This document shows, piece by piece, positions 37,200 through 46,356 of a DNA stretch of 64,000 nt. Within the stretch, counting starts at the first letter, position 1; the number at the start of each line of letters is the position of its first letter. Source of the stretch: Parafrankia sp041008525 (lineage in GTDB: Bacteria; Actinomycetota; Actinomycetes; Frankiales; Frankiaceae); contig NZ_JBFLUG010000011.1 in the NCBI RefSeq assembly GCF_041008525.1, forward strand, positions 1-64,000, written 5' to 3'. The notes below the pieces were generated by a model. The model was not told the DNA's origin and did no database searches. It saw only the letters and a program-made list of their open reading frames with translations. Both the position numbers and the translations under genes were made by a program.

Positions 37200-38381
37200 T
37201 CACTGGTTGATGCGGATGGGGTTGACGATGTCGGCGGACAAGATGATCAGGCTGAACCCGACGAGAATGACGACCGTGGCGTACGTGGCTGGTAACAGCT
37301 TCGCGAAGTCCACCGGCTGTACCGGGCCGCGGTAGCCGCGCAGCCGCCGCAGGCCGTGCCGAGCCTGCTCGAAGCCGAGCACCGCGATGTGCCCACCGTC
37401 GAGCGGGAGCAGCGGCAGCAGGTTGAAGATCCCGATGGCCAGGTTGATCGCGGCGACGAGGACCAGGAAGCTGGCGATCCGGTCGGACCAGTCGTCGTCC
37501 GCGGCGGCGACCTCGCCGCCGAGCCGGGCCGCTCCCACCACACTGATGAAACCGCTCTCGTCGCGGTCGTCACCGAAGATGCGGCCGATGTCGTCGATCC
37601 GTTCGGTGAACGTTTCGTACATCCCGGTGAAGCCCGAGCCGATGACCTCGAAGGTCTCCGGGACGGCCTCCAGCGGCCCGTAGTGCCGGGTCTCCCGACC
37701 CGGGCGGACGCCCAGGGCGCCGACCGGATCCGTGCCCGTACCGCCGGTCTCACGATCCCGCAGGACCTGGACGAGATCGGGCCGCAGGGTCAGGAGCTCG
37801 CCGTCCCGGGAGACGACGAGTTCCGCGGGGCCGGGCCCGTGCTCGCGCACGAGCCGGGTGAAGTCCGACCAGGCGGTGATGGCCCTGCCGTCGAAACTCA
37901 CCACCCGGTCGCCCTCGAGCAGCCCGGCGGCGCCCGCCGGGCCGGGCCCGGTGCATTCGCCCGTGCTCGCGATACAGCTCGTCTGCCCGACGACCGTCTC
38001 GCTCGGCTGCTGGGTGCCGAACGACACCAGCACCCCGTAGATCAGCACGATCGCGATGACGAAGTGGACGAACGAGCCCGCGGACATCACGACCAGCCTC
38101 GCCCGCGCCCGCGCCTTGTAGAAGGCTCGCGGCTCGTCAGCCGGGTCGATCTCCTCGAGGGAGGTCATCCCCTCGATCTTGACGAACCCGCCGGCGGGGA
38201 TCGCCTTGACGCCGTACTCGGTCTCCCCGCGCTGCTTCGACCACAGGGTGGGGCCGAAGCCGACGAAGAAGCGGGACGCCTTCATCCCGAAGTGCCGGGC
38301 CGTGACGAAGTGCCCGGCCTCGTGCAGGACGACCGAGACGAACAGGGCGAGGACGAACGCGCCGATGCCCAGGGCTGCCAT
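37200..38381 (-). CDS. Site-2 (M50) membrane protease, RseP-like
   Basis: An intramembrane zinc metalloprotease of 393 residues. The active-site HEAGH is at about residues 21-25 in the first membrane helix, with VVLHEAGHF. A PDZ domain lies at about 125-210 (GLLEGDRVVSFDG). The third ligand site LLPLDGGH is near 325. Such proteases cleave anti-sigma factors or signal peptides. The ATG shares one base with the dxr stop (TGATG), so translation is coupled. Longer in-frame starts lie inside dxr and are artefacts. Confidence 0.95.
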   Translation of the reverse strand: MAALGIGAFVLALFVSVVLHEAGHFVTARHFGMKASRFFVGFGPTLWSKQRGETEYGVKAIPAGGFVKIEGMTSLEEIDPADEPRAFYKARARARLVVMSAGSFVHFVIAIVLIYGVLVSFGTQQPSETVVGQTSCIASTGECTGPGPAGAAGLLEGDRVVSFDGRAITAWSDFTRLVREHGPGPAELVVSRDGELLTLRPDLVQVLRDRETGGTGTDPVGALGVRPGRETRHYGPLEAVPETFEVIGSGFTGMYETFTERIDDIGRIFGDDRDESGFISVVGAARLGGEVAAADDDWSDRIASFLVLVAAINLAIGIFNLLPLLPLDGGHIAVLGFEQARHGLRRLRGYRGPVQPVDFAKLLPATYATVVILVGFSLIILSADIVNPIRINQ

Positions 38382-39631
38382 CAAGCACGTCCTCCGGCCG
38401 CCACAGGACGCCCGCCGGCCTTCTCGATCAGGCGGTTCGCGGCGGCGCGCGCCTCGCGCTCGACAGCGAACACCTCGTCCAGCGTCGGACGGGCGATCAC
38501 CTCGTGCGCTCCCACCACCTCGGCCACCAGGTCGACGATACGGACGAACGGCAGCCCGCCCGCGAGGAAGGCGGCGACGGCCTCCTCGTTCGCGGCGTTG
38601 AACACCGCCGGGGCCGTGCCACCGAGCCGACCCGCGGTGCGGGCCAGGTCGACCGCCGGGAACGCCACGGTGTCCAGCGGCTCGAAGGTGAGGCTCTGTG
38701 ACCGCGACCAGTCCATCGGCGGCTGCGCCAACGGCACCCTGTCCGGCCAGCCCAGCGCCAGGGCGATGGGCAGCCGCATGTCCGGCGGGGACACCTGCGC
38801 GATGGTCGACCCGTCCGTGAACTCCACCATCGAGTGCACCAGCGACTGCGGGTGGACCACGACCTCGATGTCGTCGTAGGGCACCCCGAAGAACAGGTGC
38901 GCCTCGATCAGCTCCAGGCCCTTGTTCATCAGGGTGGCCGAGTTGATCGTGACCAGCGGCCCCATCGCCCACGTCGGGTGCGCGAGGGCCTGCTCCCGGG
39001 TGACCTCGGTCAGCTCGTCCCTGCTCCGCCCGCGGAACGGACCACCGCTGGCGGTCAGGACCAGCTTGTGGACCTCCTCGCGCCGGCCGCCACGCAGGCA
39101 CTGCGCGAGCGCCGAGTGCTCGGAGTCCACCGGCACCAGCCGGTCCGGGTTGCCGCCCAGCGCGTCAAGCACCAGCGGACCACCCGCGACCAGCGATTCC
39201 TTGTTCGCCAGCGCCACTGTCGCGCCGGCCTTGAGCGCCGCCAGCGTAGGTGCGAGCCCTACCGAGCCCGACACCCCGTTGAGGACTATGTCCGCCGGCC
39301 AGGACGCGATCTCACTGGCCGCATCCGGCCCCGCGAGGATCTTCGGCACCGCGAACTCGCCGCGGCGGTACCCACGCCGGGACGCCTCCGCGAAGAACGC
39401 GAGCTGAAGATCCTGCGCCGACGAGGCCGCAGCCACGCCGACCGCCTCGACCCCGAGATCGAGCGCCTGCTCGGCCAGCAGGTCGACCCGCGACCCACCG
39501 CCCATCAGCGCCACCACCCGGAATCTGTCCGGGTTGCGGCGTACGACATCTATCGCCTGGGTTCCGATCGAGCCGGTAGACCCGAGCAGAACCACCTCAC
39601 GCTGGACCGAAGCCTCCGCCACACCGCCCAT
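38381..39631 (-). CDS. dxr: 1-deoxy-D-xylulose 5-phosphate reductoisomerase
   Basis: Dxr converts DXP to methylerythritol phosphate with NADPH, the first committed MEP step. The NADPH site LLGSTGSIGTQAID is at 15-28. The substrate region shows VDSEHSA and SASGGPF-like TASGGPFRG, followed by HPTWAMG. Length 416 residues. The ATG has GAAGGG about ten bases upstream. It is coupled to the M50 gene, and the same cluster carries ispG. Confidence 0.96.
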   Translation of the reverse strand: MGGVAEASVQREVVLLGSTGSIGTQAIDVVRRNPDRFRVVALMGGGSRVDLLAEQALDLGVEAVGVAAASSAQDLQLAFFAEASRRGYRRGEFAVPKILAGPDAASEIASWPADIVLNGVSGSVGLAPTLAALKAGATVALANKESLVAGGPLVLDALGGNPDRLVPVDSEHSALAQCLRGGRREEVHKLVLTASGGPFRGRSRDELTEVTREQALAHPTWAMGPLVTINSATLMNKGLELIEAHLFFGVPYDDIEVVVHPQSLVHSMVEFTDGSTIAQVSPPDMRLPIALALGWPDRVPLAQPPMDWSRSQSLTFEPLDTVAFPAVDLARTAGRLGGTAPAVFNAANEEAVAAFLAGGLPFVRIVDLVAEVVGAHEVIARPTLDEVFAVEREARAAANRLIEKAGGRPVAAGGRA

Positions 39632-39769
39632 TCTCGCAGGCCCTTCGACGCTTGGACCGAGGCCTGTTCGGTTCCTGACACGTGCCGCCCGAAGGTGCGC
39701 GTTGGGTGTAGCCGCGCCTACCGGGGGTCAACGCCGGATACGCCACCCGACCTGGCCGCTGGCCAGCCG

Positions 39770-41221
39770 TCACGTATCGCCGTCGGCCCCCTGGCCTGGC
39801 GTTGTCGTACCCGCGGTCGGGGCGGGCGTGGTGGCCGGTACCACCGGCGTGGGGGACGCGCTCGCACCAGGCGTGGGCTCGGAGGTGCCTCCCGGTGGTG
39901 CCGACGGGGCCGGCGGTGCGCCGGGCGTTCCGGGCGCCGCCGAGGGCTGCGCCGGCCCGGTGGCGGTGGGCTGCGGCGCACCGCCGGATCCACCGGAGGC
40001 CCCACCGGACGATCCGCCACCCGAGCCGCTCCCGCCGCCCGTGCCACCTCCGCCGGTGATCGTCTGCCCATCGGCCGGGTGACCGGCGAAGAAGGCCATG
40101 GCCACCACGGTCGCGCTCAGGTTCGGCACGGTGCGCCCCAGCTCGGGGCGGTCCGCGGCACCAGGCCAGGTATGCCCGCCGCCCTGCATCGCCAGCACGC
40201 CGACATCCCGGCCCTGCGGGCAGGACGTCCAGGCTGTGCGGATCACGTTGGTGAAGTCCTGGGACACCTTGTGCTCACCGCCGCAGCCCAGCCCCCGGGC
40301 ATAGCGGTCGGTCCGGCTCTCCACCGGCTGGGCGACCAGCCCCGCGTACGGCGCGGCACGCGGGGGGCCGCCGCCGTCCCACGGAGCGACCGGGTCCTCG
40401 GTGCCGTGCAGCTCCAGCAGACTCGCCCGGGGCGCGGGGCAGTCGTCCGGCAGCCGGCTCGACGCGACGGTGACGACCGCCGCGAACCGGTCCGGCAGCG
40501 CGCACGCGAGTCCGAGCGCCATGTCGGCGCCGTCGGAGAAGCCGCTGAGGAAGACCCGCTGGGGGTCCAGGCACATCCGGGCGGTCAGATCGTTGAGTAC
40601 CGTGCCGACGAACAGGACGTCGTCCGGGCCCACCTCGGCCGAACGGGTGAAGTTCCACCGGCCGGCGGCGCCCACGGGCGAGACGACGGCGTAGCCCGCG
40701 CGGGTCCCGCCGTCCGTCATCTGGGTGTACTGCTCGAGTTCCGGCGCGGACTGGGCCTGGTCGTGCAGGTTCAGGACCAGCGGCAACGGCGAACCGGCGC
40801 CGCCGCCCTGCGGTACCGCCAGCACGTACTGCCGGTCAGCCCCGGACACCGGGATGGTCTCGGTCGTGACACCTGCCGGCAGGCTCCGGCCGGTGTCGCA
40901 CCCGTTGCTCGGCGGCGGGGGCACGGTCGGCATCGCGGACGGCACCGCGGCACCCGGGCCACCGGCCTCGCCGAGCGCCGACGCCACGGGAGCGGCGGAC
41001 TCCGCATCCCCGGCCGGCGACTGCGACATCGCGTACCAGAGCAGCAGCAGGAGGACGCCCACCGCCGCGGTGATCGGCAGCCAGAGCGTGTTCGCGGGCC
41101 GGGAGCCGTGCCGCAGGGCGCTGAGACCCGCCAGCCGCCCGGAGGCGGCTGCTGACCGGCCGGAGCCAGCTCCGGCCCGGCCATGGCTCCGGCGCCGACC
41201 GGCGGGGCTGCCGATGGCCAC
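39770..41221 (-). CDS. Membrane-anchored LpqC/PHB-depolymerase-like esterase
   Basis: An alpha/beta hydrolase of 483 residues. A single hydrophobic segment (WLPITAAVGVLLLLLWYAM) near residues 47-65 suggests an uncleaved signal anchor with an outside domain. The nucleophile is in GFSDG, the acid in LHGTEDPVAPWDG and the His in GGGHTWPG, the pattern of the LpqC/poly-hydroxybutyrate depolymerase group. The last 100 residues are a Gly/Ser then Pro/Thr/Ala-rich tail. Substrate is unknown. Its start is two bases after the rlmN stop. Confidence 0.85.
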   Translation of the reverse strand: MAIGSPAGRRRSHGRAGAGSGRSAAASGRLAGLSALRHGSRPANTLWLPITAAVGVLLLLLWYAMSQSPAGDAESAAPVASALGEAGGPGAAVPSAMPTVPPPPSNGCDTGRSLPAGVTTETIPVSGADRQYVLAVPQGGGAGSPLPLVLNLHDQAQSAPELEQYTQMTDGGTRAGYAVVSPVGAAGRWNFTRSAEVGPDDVLFVGTVLNDLTARMCLDPQRVFLSGFSDGADMALGLACALPDRFAAVVTVASSRLPDDCPAPRASLLELHGTEDPVAPWDGGGPPRAAPYAGLVAQPVESRTDRYARGLGCGGEHKVSQDFTNVIRTAWTSCPQGRDVGVLAMQGGGHTWPGAADRPELGRTVPNLSATVVAMAFFAGHPADGQTITGGGGTGGGSGSGGGSSGGASGGSGGAPQPTATGPAQPSAAPGTPGAPPAPSAPPGGTSEPTPGASASPTPVVPATTPAPTAGTTTPGQGADGDT

Positions 41222-41223
41222 GG

Positions 41224-42366
41224 CTACCGTCCCGCTCGCCCGCGGGCGGGCGGCTCCGCGGCCAGCTGGCCGCAGGCGGCCGCGATCTCCCGGCCACGGG
41301 TGTCGCGGACCGTCGCCGCGACACCGCGGGCGCGCAGCCGGCCGACGAACTCCCGCTGCCCGCGGGGAGCGCTCGCCTGCCAGGACGAGCCGTCGGTCGG
41401 GTTCAGCGGAATCAGGTTCACGTGCGCGAGCTGGCCGGCCAGCAGCGCGGCCAGCGCGTCCGCCCGCTCGGCCGAGTCATTGACGCCGTCGATGAGCGCG
41501 TACTCGATGCTCACCCGTCGGCCGGTGATCCGTGCGTAGTCCCAGGCGGCGGCGAGCACCTCGGCCACCGGCCAGCGGTTGTTGATCGGGACGAGCTCGT
41601 TGCGCAGCTCGTCGTCCGGCGCGTGCAGGGACAACGCGAGGGTCACCGGCAGCCCTTCGTCGGCCAGCCGCCGGATTCCCGGCACGAGACCCACCGTGCT
41701 CACCGTCACGCTCCGGGCCGACAGGCCGAGCCCGTCCGGCGCCGGATCGACGATCCGGCGGACCGCGGCGAGCAGGGCGCTGTAGTTCGCCAGCGGCTCA
41801 CCCATGCCCATGAACACCACGTTCGACAGCCTGCCGGTGCCACCGGGCAGGCCACCCCGAGCCATCGTGCGAGCCGCGTCCACCACCTGTTCGACGATCT
41901 CGGCGGTGGAGAGGTTGCGGGTGAGCCCCCCCTGGCCGGTGGCGCAGAACGGGCAGGCCATCCCGCAGCCCGCCTGGCTGGACACACAGACCGTCGCCCG
42001 CTGCGGGTAGCGCATCAGTACCGATTCGATCTTCGCGCCGTCAACGGTGCGCCACACGGTCTTGCGGGTCTGCCCGCTGTCGCAGTCAAGAGTGGTGGCG
42101 GCGGTGAGCAGCCGCGGCAGCATCGTGTCGACCAGTGTCGAGCGAACCGGCCCGGGCAGGTCCGTCATCTCCGCGGCGTCGTCGGCCCGCAGGTGGCGCG
42201 CGAAGTAGTGCCGGGCCAGCTGGTCGGCGCGGAAGGCCGGCAGGCCCAACGAGGAGGCCATCGCGCGCCGCTCGTCGCGGGAGAGGTCCGCGAGGTGGCG
42301 CGGCGGACGGGACCGTCCTGTCACCAGCGGCAGGAGGTCTCCGGATTCGGCGGTCGTGGCAGTCAT
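41224..42366 (-). CDS. rlmN: Radical SAM 23S rRNA (A2503)/tRNA (A37) methyltransferase RlmN
   Basis: RlmN methylates C2 of A2503 in 23S rRNA and A37 in some tRNAs. The radical SAM cluster motif is CGMACPFC near residues 133-140. The FMGMGEPLANY block and the C-terminal catalytic Cys region (AAACGQL) are present. The ATG at 42366 gives 380 residues, the family length; a longer frame from 42543 would add unrelated Arg/Pro-rich residues. It follows cdsA by 128 bases. Confidence 0.95.
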   Translation of the reverse strand: MTATTAESGDLLPLVTGRSRPPRHLADLSRDERRAMASSLGLPAFRADQLARHYFARHLRADDAAEMTDLPGPVRSTLVDTMLPRLLTAATTLDCDSGQTRKTVWRTVDGAKIESVLMRYPQRATVCVSSQAGCGMACPFCATGQGGLTRNLSTAEIVEQVVDAARTMARGGLPGGTGRLSNVVFMGMGEPLANYSALLAAVRRIVDPAPDGLGLSARSVTVSTVGLVPGIRRLADEGLPVTLALSLHAPDDELRNELVPINNRWPVAEVLAAAWDYARITGRRVSIEYALIDGVNDSAERADALAALLAGQLAHVNLIPLNPTDGSSWQASAPRGQREFVGRLRARGVAATVRDTRGREIAAACGQLAAEPPARGRAGR

Positions 42367-42494
42367 CGCCCGCCCAGTGTGCCAGGCAGTCCGGCCTGAC
42401 GTTGACCCGGTGATCGAGTGATCGGAATGCGGTGGGGGGCAGGCGGCGGCCTGAGTGGCGCGGCAGGGCCGCCCTGGCGCGCTGTCCGGCGGGC

Positions 42495-43700
42495 TCAGCC
42501 GAGGAAGGCGGTGATCAGCAGCCAGGCTACGGGCGCGGTGCACAACAGCGAGTCGAGCCGGTCCATGATCCCGCCATGGCCGGGCAGCAGGCTGCCCATG
42601 TCCTTGATCCCGATATCGCGCTTGAGGAGGGACTCCCCCAGGTCACCGACGGTCGCCGTCGCCGCGACGGCGGCGCCGAGCAGTGCTCCCTGCCAGATCT
42701 CGGCGCCCAGTGGCCAGGCCATCAGCACGGCGCCGACGATCACGCAGGCCATGACCGATCCGGCAAAACCCTCCCAGGACTTGCCCGGTGAGACTGTCGG
42801 CGCGAGCTTGTGGCGCCCGCCGGAGAGCACACCGGCCGTGTAGCCGCCGATGTCGCTGGCCACTACCGTGCCGAGGAAGGCGATGGTGCGCCAGTGCCCG
42901 TCCGGTGCGGACGTCAGCAGGGTGGCGAAGCCCGCCGGGAAGCCCACGTACGCGGACGTGAAGGCACAGGCCGCGATGTCCCGCAGCCGCGCGTCGCCAC
43001 CGATGCCGCCTGGGCCACCGATGCCGCCTGGGCCACCGATGCCGCCTGGGCCACCGATGCCGGCTGGGCCGCGCGGATCAGCCGGGCGGCCGGGCGGGTC
43101 ATGAATCGCGCGGACACCGATGGACACGATGGTGGTGGCGGCGAGCGCCAGCACGAGTCCGTTGGTGCCCGCGGCGTAGGCCGCTATGGGCATCGCGACC
43201 GCTCCGGCAGCCAGCGGCACCAGCGGCACGGACATCCCCGCGACGTGGAGTGCGCGAACCACCTCGTAGGTGCCGACGGCCACCGCCGTGCTGACCACGG
43301 CGACCCAGATCGGGTACAGGGTGAACAGCGGAACGAGGATCACCGCGCCCAGGGCGGCCCCGACCGCGATCGCAGCCGGGAGATCCCGACCGGCCCGGAT
43401 CACCCGCCGCCCACCGTTTGACCGGCCGCCGGCCGCGGTCCCGTCCGCGCCGGAGGGCACAGCGGCCGGCAGATCGTCCCGCTCTCCCGGGACGTCGACC
43501 TGCGCCGCTTCGTCTTCCTTCCCCGGCCGACTCTCGTCCGCCACCGGGGTGCCCTCGGCCGCCGGAGAGCCGTCGCTCGAGGAAAGGTCGTCGCGCCGCC
43601 CCGGCCCACCGGCTGTCGCCGCACAGTCAACCACGGAAGCACCCTCGGACGGCACGCCAAGCGCTGGGATACTCACGGACCCGCCCATCACGTCGTCCAC
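42495..43700 (-). CDS. cdsA: Phosphatidate cytidylyltransferase
   Basis: CdsA makes CDP-diacylglycerol from phosphatidic acid and CTP, the entry to phospholipid synthesis. The signature SLLKRDIGIKDMGSLLPGHGG, then DRLDS, lies near the C-terminus. Seven or eight membrane helices run from about residue 110. The N-terminal 100 residues are hydrophilic and acidic. The GTG at 43700 is chosen because GGAGG lies six bases before it. A loop near residue 215 holds a GGPGGI tandem repeat. It follows frr, the standard order. Confidence 0.94.
   Translation of the reverse strand: MDDVMGGSVSIPALGVPSEGASVVDCAATAGGPGRRDDLSSSDGSPAAEGTPVADESRPGKEDEAAQVDVPGERDDLPAAVPSGADGTAAGGRSNGGRRVIRAGRDLPAAIAVGAALGAVILVPLFTLYPIWVAVVSTAVAVGTYEVVRALHVAGMSVPLVPLAAGAVAMPIAAYAAGTNGLVLALAATTIVSIGVRAIHDPPGRPADPRGPAGIGGPGGIGGPGGIGGPGGIGGDARLRDIAACAFTSAYVGFPAGFATLLTSAPDGHWRTIAFLGTVVASDIGGYTAGVLSGGRHKLAPTVSPGKSWEGFAGSVMACVIVGAVLMAWPLGAEIWQGALLGAAVAATATVGDLGESLLKRDIGIKDMGSLLPGHGGIMDRLDSLLCTAPVAWLLITAFLG
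43000..43075. repeat. 18-bp tandem repeat in cdsA
   Basis: The unit ccgatgccgcctgggcca repeats four times with a last imperfect copy. It encodes GGPGGI units in a loop between membrane helices and keeps frame. Confidence 0.88.
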
Positions 43701-43798
43701 AGGCGACCTCCGCACCAGCCGACGCGGATCGGTCGATCCACCCACGCCGGATCGGTCGCTTCACACGGTGTCGCACGTGGACGGACGCTGCTCGCAGT

Positions 43799-44356
43799 TC
43801 AGACCGACAGCAGGTCCGATTCCTTCACGCGAAGAAGTTCGTCGACCTGGGCGACGTACCGGTGGGTTGCCTCGTCCAGGTCCTTCTCACCACGTCGGCC
43901 CTCGTCCTCGCCGGCCTCCCCGTCCCGGACGATCCGGTCGATGGCGTCCTTGGCGTGCCGGCGGACGTTCCGGATGCTGACCCGGGCCTCCTCCGCCTTC
44001 GTCCGGGCGACCTTCACCAGCTCGCGGCGGCGCTGCTCCGACAGCTCCGGAAAGACACAGCGGATGATCGTCCCGTCGTTGCTCGGGTTGACCCCCAGGT
44101 CGGAGTCGCGGACGGCCTTCTCCACCGCGCTCAGCGACGTCTTGTCGTAGGGGGTGATGATGACCATGCGCGGTTCGGGGATGTGGAAGGAGGCGAGCTG
44201 CTGCACCGGCGTCGGAGCGCCGTAGTAGTCCACCAGCACCTTGGAGAAGACCGCCGGGGTGATCCGCCCGGTCCGGATGTTTCCGAAGTCCTCCTTGGCG
44301 ACCGAGACTGCCTTGTCCATCTTCTCCTCGGCCTCGAGGAGCGTGTCGTCGATCAC
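43799..44356 (-). CDS. frr: Ribosome recycling factor
   Basis: RRF splits post-termination ribosomes with EF-G. The 185-residue length is standard. The core shows RTGRITPAVF, FPELSEQRRRELVKVAR and RRHAKDAID. The GTG start overlaps the pyrH stop by four bases, so translation is coupled. It is followed by cdsA 98 bases later. Confidence 0.97.
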   Translation of the reverse strand: MIDDTLLEAEEKMDKAVSVAKEDFGNIRTGRITPAVFSKVLVDYYGAPTPVQQLASFHIPEPRMVIITPYDKTSLSAVEKAVRDSDLGVNPSNDGTIIRCVFPELSEQRRRELVKVARTKAEEARVSIRNVRRHAKDAIDRIVRDGEAGEDEGRRGEKDLDEATHRYVAQVDELLRVKESDLLSV

Positions 44357-45150
44357 CGCGTACCTTCCGTTCCGTACGTCTCGACACCGACCAGCGTGCC
44401 GATCTTCTCACCTCGGACAGCGCGGGAGATGTTTCCCTCGGTCAGAAGGTCGAAGACGACGATGGGCAGGTCGTTGTCCATGCACAGGCTGATCGCGGTC
44501 GCGTCCATGACCTTCAGGCCGCGCGCGAGGACCTCACCGTAGGTGAGAGTGTCGAACCGAACTGCGGTGGGATTGAGCGCCGGGTCGGAGTCGTACACCC
44601 CGTCGACCTTCGTCGCCTTGAGCACCGCCTGGGCCTTGACCTCCAGGGCACGCTGGGCCGCGGTGGTGTCCGTCGAGAAGAAGGGCGCTCCCAGACCGGC
44701 GCCGAAGATCACGACCCGCCCCTTCTCCAGGTGACGGATGGCACGCAGCGGCAGGTACGGTTCGGCGACCTGGCCCATGGCGATCGCCGTCTGCACCCGC
44801 GTGACGATGCCCTCGCGCTCGAGGACGTCCTGCAGGGCGAGGCAGTTGATGACGGTGCCCAGCATGCCCATGTAGTCGGCGCGCGCCCGGTCCATACCGC
44901 GCTCGGCGAGGGCCTGCCCGCGGAACATGTTCCCGGCACCGACGACGATGGCGATCTCGATGCCGGAGCGGCTCACCTGGGCGATCTGACGGGCGATCGT
45001 CGCCAGGGTGGTGGGGTCGATACCCAGCGGCTCGCCCCCGGCGAAGGCCTCTCCGGAAAGCTTGAGCAGAACTCGGGTCCATCTCGGCGTGGAGTCCGCG
45101 TGGTCCATCGGATCCACACCACCCACGGCACTGTAGGCGTCATCGGTCAC
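44353..45150 (-). CDS. pyrH: Uridylate kinase
   Basis: PyrH phosphorylates UMP to UDP. The amino-acid-kinase fold begins with LLKLSGEAFAGG near 28-39, with VVGAGNMFRG and GTGNPFF-like GAGLGAPFFSTDT following. Length 265 residues. The GTG start at 45150 has AAGGAG seven bases upstream. It overlaps frr at the 3' end. It lies 357 bases after tsf, and a hairpin in that gap probably partly separates the units. Confidence 0.96.
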   Translation of the reverse strand: MTDDAYSAVGGVDPMDHADSTPRWTRVLLKLSGEAFAGGEPLGIDPTTLATIARQIAQVSRSGIEIAIVVGAGNMFRGQALAERGMDRARADYMGMLGTVINCLALQDVLEREGIVTRVQTAIAMGQVAEPYLPLRAIRHLEKGRVVIFGAGLGAPFFSTDTTAAQRALEVKAQAVLKATKVDGVYDSDPALNPTAVRFDTLTYGEVLARGLKVMDATAISLCMDNDLPIVVFDLLTEGNISRAVRGEKIGTLVGVETYGTEGTR

Positions 45151-45507
45151 AGGCGGCTCCTTCGCCGGTGGCCGGGATCAGCGGCCAGGGACGTTCATGC
45201 TGACAGCAGTCTGCCGCACGCCTCCGGCACGGCTGCCCGTGGGCCCGCGTGGCGCGTCGGCGGGCGCGGACCGTGGCCGGGCGGGCTGCCCCGGTGGGGC
45301 CGCATGCCCGCCCCGGATCCCCCGGTCCCCTGCATCGTCGGGCATCGACCTTGGCAGGGTCGATGCCCGACCGTATCGATCGCGGAAGGTGTCGGCGGAG
45401 GAAGGTGTCGATCGACGGCGGAACGGACATCGGCCGGACACCCGCGGAGGTGTTGTCCCCTCCGCCCGGTGCCCGGCCGTCTCGGTCCGCCTGCCGCGTG
45501 GGTCTGC
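45151..45507. other. Intergenic region between tsf and pyrH with a strong hairpin
   Basis: No gene is recognised in these 357 bases. The main feature is the 14-bp hairpin at 45337-45371. A short direct repeat gaaggtgtcg follows near 45385-45410. The pyrH promoter is probably in the lower part. Confidence 0.5.
45337..45371 (-). terminator. 14-bp perfect hairpin between tsf and pyrH
   Basis: Arms 45337-45350 and 45358-45371 (gtcgggcatcgacc and its complement) surround a 7-base loop. On the minus strand it follows tsf by about 135 bases and could terminate or attenuate read-through into pyrH. Confidence 0.65.
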
Positions 45508-46122
45508 TCAGGCCTGCCGGACGTTGAAGCGGGCGAAGCGGCCCACCTCGATCTTCTCGCCCAGCGAGGATCCGGCCTGCTCCAGCAGCGCGCGGATGGT
45601 GAGCTTCCCATCCTTGACCCAGGGCTGGTCCAGCAGGACGACGCTCTTGAGGTAACCGTTGATCCGACCCTCGACGATCTTCGGAATCGCCTTCTCGTTC
45701 TTGCCCTCTTCGTGGGCGGCGGCCTCGTAGATCTTCCGCTCGGACTCCAGAACCTCGTTCGGGACCTGGTCCGCGGTCACGTACAGCGGGTCGGCCGCAG
45801 CGATGTGCTGGGCAAGGTCACGAGCGAGCTGCTTGAAGTCCTCCGTCTTCGCGACGAAGTCCGTCTCGCAGCGCAGCTCCACGAGCACGCCCAGGGTGGG
45901 CGGGAGCTGCGGGTCGGTACGGTGCAGGTAGGACTCGACCAGGCCGTTCGCCGTGCTGCGTCCGGCGCGCTTGGCGACCTGCGCCAGCCCCTTCTCCCGC
46001 AGCCAGGACTTGGCCTTCTCGAAGTCGCCGTCGTGCTCGACGAGCGCCTTCTTGACGTCGCTCATCCCCGCGCCGGTCAGTTCCCGGAGCTTACGGATGT
46101 CGGCGGCTGTGATGTCTGCCAT
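45508..46122 (-). CDS. tsf: Elongation factor Ts
   Basis: EF-Ts exchanges GDP for GTP on EF-Tu. The N-terminal UBA-like part has LRELTGAGMSDVKKAL, and the core starts with ELRCETDFVAKTEDF. The 204-residue length is the short form lacking the second half of the dimerisation core, common in actinobacteria. The ATG follows AGAAGAG. It is 234 bases after rpsB. Confidence 0.96.
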   Translation of the reverse strand: MADITAADIRKLRELTGAGMSDVKKALVEHDGDFEKAKSWLREKGLAQVAKRAGRSTANGLVESYLHRTDPQLPPTLGVLVELRCETDFVAKTEDFKQLARDLAQHIAAADPLYVTADQVPNEVLESERKIYEAAAHEEGKNEKAIPKIVEGRINGYLKSVVLLDQPWVKDGKLTIRALLEQAGSSLGEKIEVGRFARFNVRQA

Positions 46123-46356
46123 GGTGCTCTTCTCGTCAGTTCCGAATGCTGGCGATGGTGGGCGTGAAGTCTCGGCGTCGGGACATACGCGACGCCGCCG
46201 CGCGGCGCCTCCGGTACTGACCGCGGCCGCCGGTGAGCGGTCGGCGTCCTACCGGACGGTCGCCTTGGCCCTGCCACGAGCGCAGGCCACATGGCGGGGC
46301 CGCCACGGGCTCTCCGGGACGCCGTGAGCATCCCGGAGAACCTGAGGTCGGACGGG

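Noticed and set aside
38382..39101. N-terminal extension of the M50 protease frame into dxr
   Set aside because: The extra sequence is dxr in another frame, and the ATG at 38381 is placed exactly at the dxr stop.
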